Assembly (NCBI RefSeq): GCF_000156235.1
Contig: NZ_DS996806.1
Coordinates: 620,001 to 684,000, forward strand
DNA length: 64,000 nucleotides
Direction: 5' to 3'
From: Pseudovibrio sp000156235
Lineage (GTDB): Bacteria; Pseudomonadota; Alphaproteobacteria; Rhizobiales; Stappiaceae
A program made the translations under genes and the position numbers. Positions 63,233 through 64,000 of the stretch are shown here, piece by piece. Numbering within the stretch: position 1 is the first letter of the stretch; each line of letters starts with the position of its first letter. The notes under the pieces are model-generated. The model was not told where the DNA came from, did no database searches, and saw only the letters and a program-made list of their open reading frames with translations.

Positions 63233-64000
63233 ATGAATAAGAAACTCTGCGGTTCTGCTCTGACTGCGTCACTGATCGTTGCTGCATCTGGTGCTTCGTT
63301 TGCTGCTGATGCTGGTGTTCAGGTGGATCTGGAAGGACTGTTTCTTTCCAGCGCCGGAACTGGCAAGGGTGCTTTGGTGGTGAACTACAGCACTGAAGAC
63401 GTGTTTCATGCTGATATTCTCGATCGCTTTGGATTGGCTCCAGGTGGGCGGGCGAGTGTTGTTGTACCCGGACAGGGTGCATGGTCTGGTTATAGCCTGC
63501 AGTTCTCAGGTTTGTACTCCAGGCGCATCAAGGCTGAACGGGATGTGATCAATGCAGATGAGGACCTCTCAGCTGCCTATGACAGTGAATATGATCATGT
63601 GTCTGGTCCTGCGAATCCTGATTTCCGCAACTCTGATGCGGCTTATGCCTCCTCATTTAATTATCAGCGTGAGCTGTGGGGCGGTGAATTCAATGTTCAG
63701 CGCAAAACAGATTTTTATGGTCTGACGGTTCTAGGTGGACTGCGATACATCGGGCAACGCAACAAGCTGAATGCGGCAACCTTTGATGAGATTGAAGAGT
63801 ATCAGGGGACCGATGATCAAACTGACCGCGTGAAACTCACCACAAACAACCATATTTTTGGGGCGCAGTTTGGTGTTGAAGGGGCTTATGAGGTTGCGGA
63901 GAAGGTTTATCTGGGTGGACGGGCGTCAGTTGGTGCTGGTCTGAATCGGATTGATTTTTCAAGCCGCCTGACAAGTGACAACAACAGTTCCGTTGATATT
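63233..64000 (+). CDS. Outer-membrane-type protein (3' end outside window)
   Basis: An open frame of 256 codons runs from ATG 63233 to the window end. A signal peptide (LCGSALTASLIVAASGASFA, cleavage near AADAG) is followed by alternating hydrophobic/polar segments typical of beta strands (WSGYSLQFSGLYSRRI; FYGLTVLGGLRYIGQ; VYLGGRASVGAGLNRIDF), suggesting an outer-membrane beta-barrel. I cannot name the family; it has a loose likeness to porin-like BBP7/Lpg1974-type proteins. GGGGGTGG lies before the start. No cysteines after the signal. Confidence 0.75.
   Translation, partial: MNKKLCGSALTASLIVAASGASFAADAGVQVDLEGLFLSSAGTGKGALVVNYSTEDVFHADILDRFGLAPGGRASVVVPGQGAWSGYSLQFSGLYSRRIKAERDVINADEDLSAAYDSEYDHVSGPANPDFRNSDAAYASSFNYQRELWGGEFNVQRKTDFYGLTVLGGLRYIGQRNKLNAATFDEIEEYQGTDDQTDRVKLTTNNHIFGAQFGVEGAYEVAEKVYLGGRASVGAGLNRIDFSSRLTSDNNSSVDI

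Overview
The window reads as chromosomal DNA of an alphaproteobacterium of moderate GC content, most likely a marine Hyphomicrobiales/Stappiaceae member such as Pseudovibrio (genus is inference). Supporting points: the alpha-operon order rpsM-rpsK-rpoA-rplQ without rpsD; a CrcB / RluC-type synthase / HAD phosphatase / ATP12 chaperone block; an FMN riboswitch in front of a RibN-type transporter; and a propionyl-CoA carboxylase locus.

Bases 1-28,400 are the core transcription/translation cluster, all on the + strand: end of rplL, rpoB, rpoC, a small acidic unknown gene, then str (rpsL, rpsG, fusA, tuf), S10 (rpsJ to rpsQ), spc (rplN to secY, adk) and alpha (rpsM, rpsK, rpoA, rplQ). Several gaps carry terminator-like hairpins inside the cluster: rplL/rpoB, after rpoC, rplO/secY (where the stem contains the rplO stop codon) and adk/rpsM. 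They probably set relative expression by partial termination.

Bases 28,400-43,500 hold housekeeping and accessory genes: a chemoreceptor, a Do-type periplasmic protease, rarA, a large patatin-like protein, crcB, a 23S pseudouridine synthase, a HAD phosphatase, an ATP12 chaperone, two complete bacterioferritins and pccB. The 840-base gap between the two bacterioferritin genes has no convincing gene but can fold into many helices, including a 15-bp one, whose G.U wobbles all favour the + strand. It is the best candidate for an undescribed structured RNA in the window.

Bases 43,500-49,800: on the minus strand lie five paralogous small secreted proteins (two with four cysteines, three with two), with hairpins exposing CCUCC loops in front of three of them, and folB. 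pccA, a HAD phosphatase and a gamma-glutamylcyclotransferase-like gene follow on the + strand. The small-gene cluster separates the two propionyl-CoA carboxylase subunit genes.

Bases 49,800-64,000: FMN riboswitch and ribN, a secreted EF-hand protein, acylphosphatase and lipB (convergent with no gap), a lone FliN-like SpoA domain protein, tRNA-Leu(GAG), an exact 10-bp-period TGCGT array, mgtE, a glyoxalase-fold protein, an unknown protein with a C-terminal dockerin-like loop, an ACT-domain protein, asnB, a GGDEF/EAL protein, a ClpP-like gene broken by a frameshift, and the start of an outer-membrane-type protein cut by the window end.
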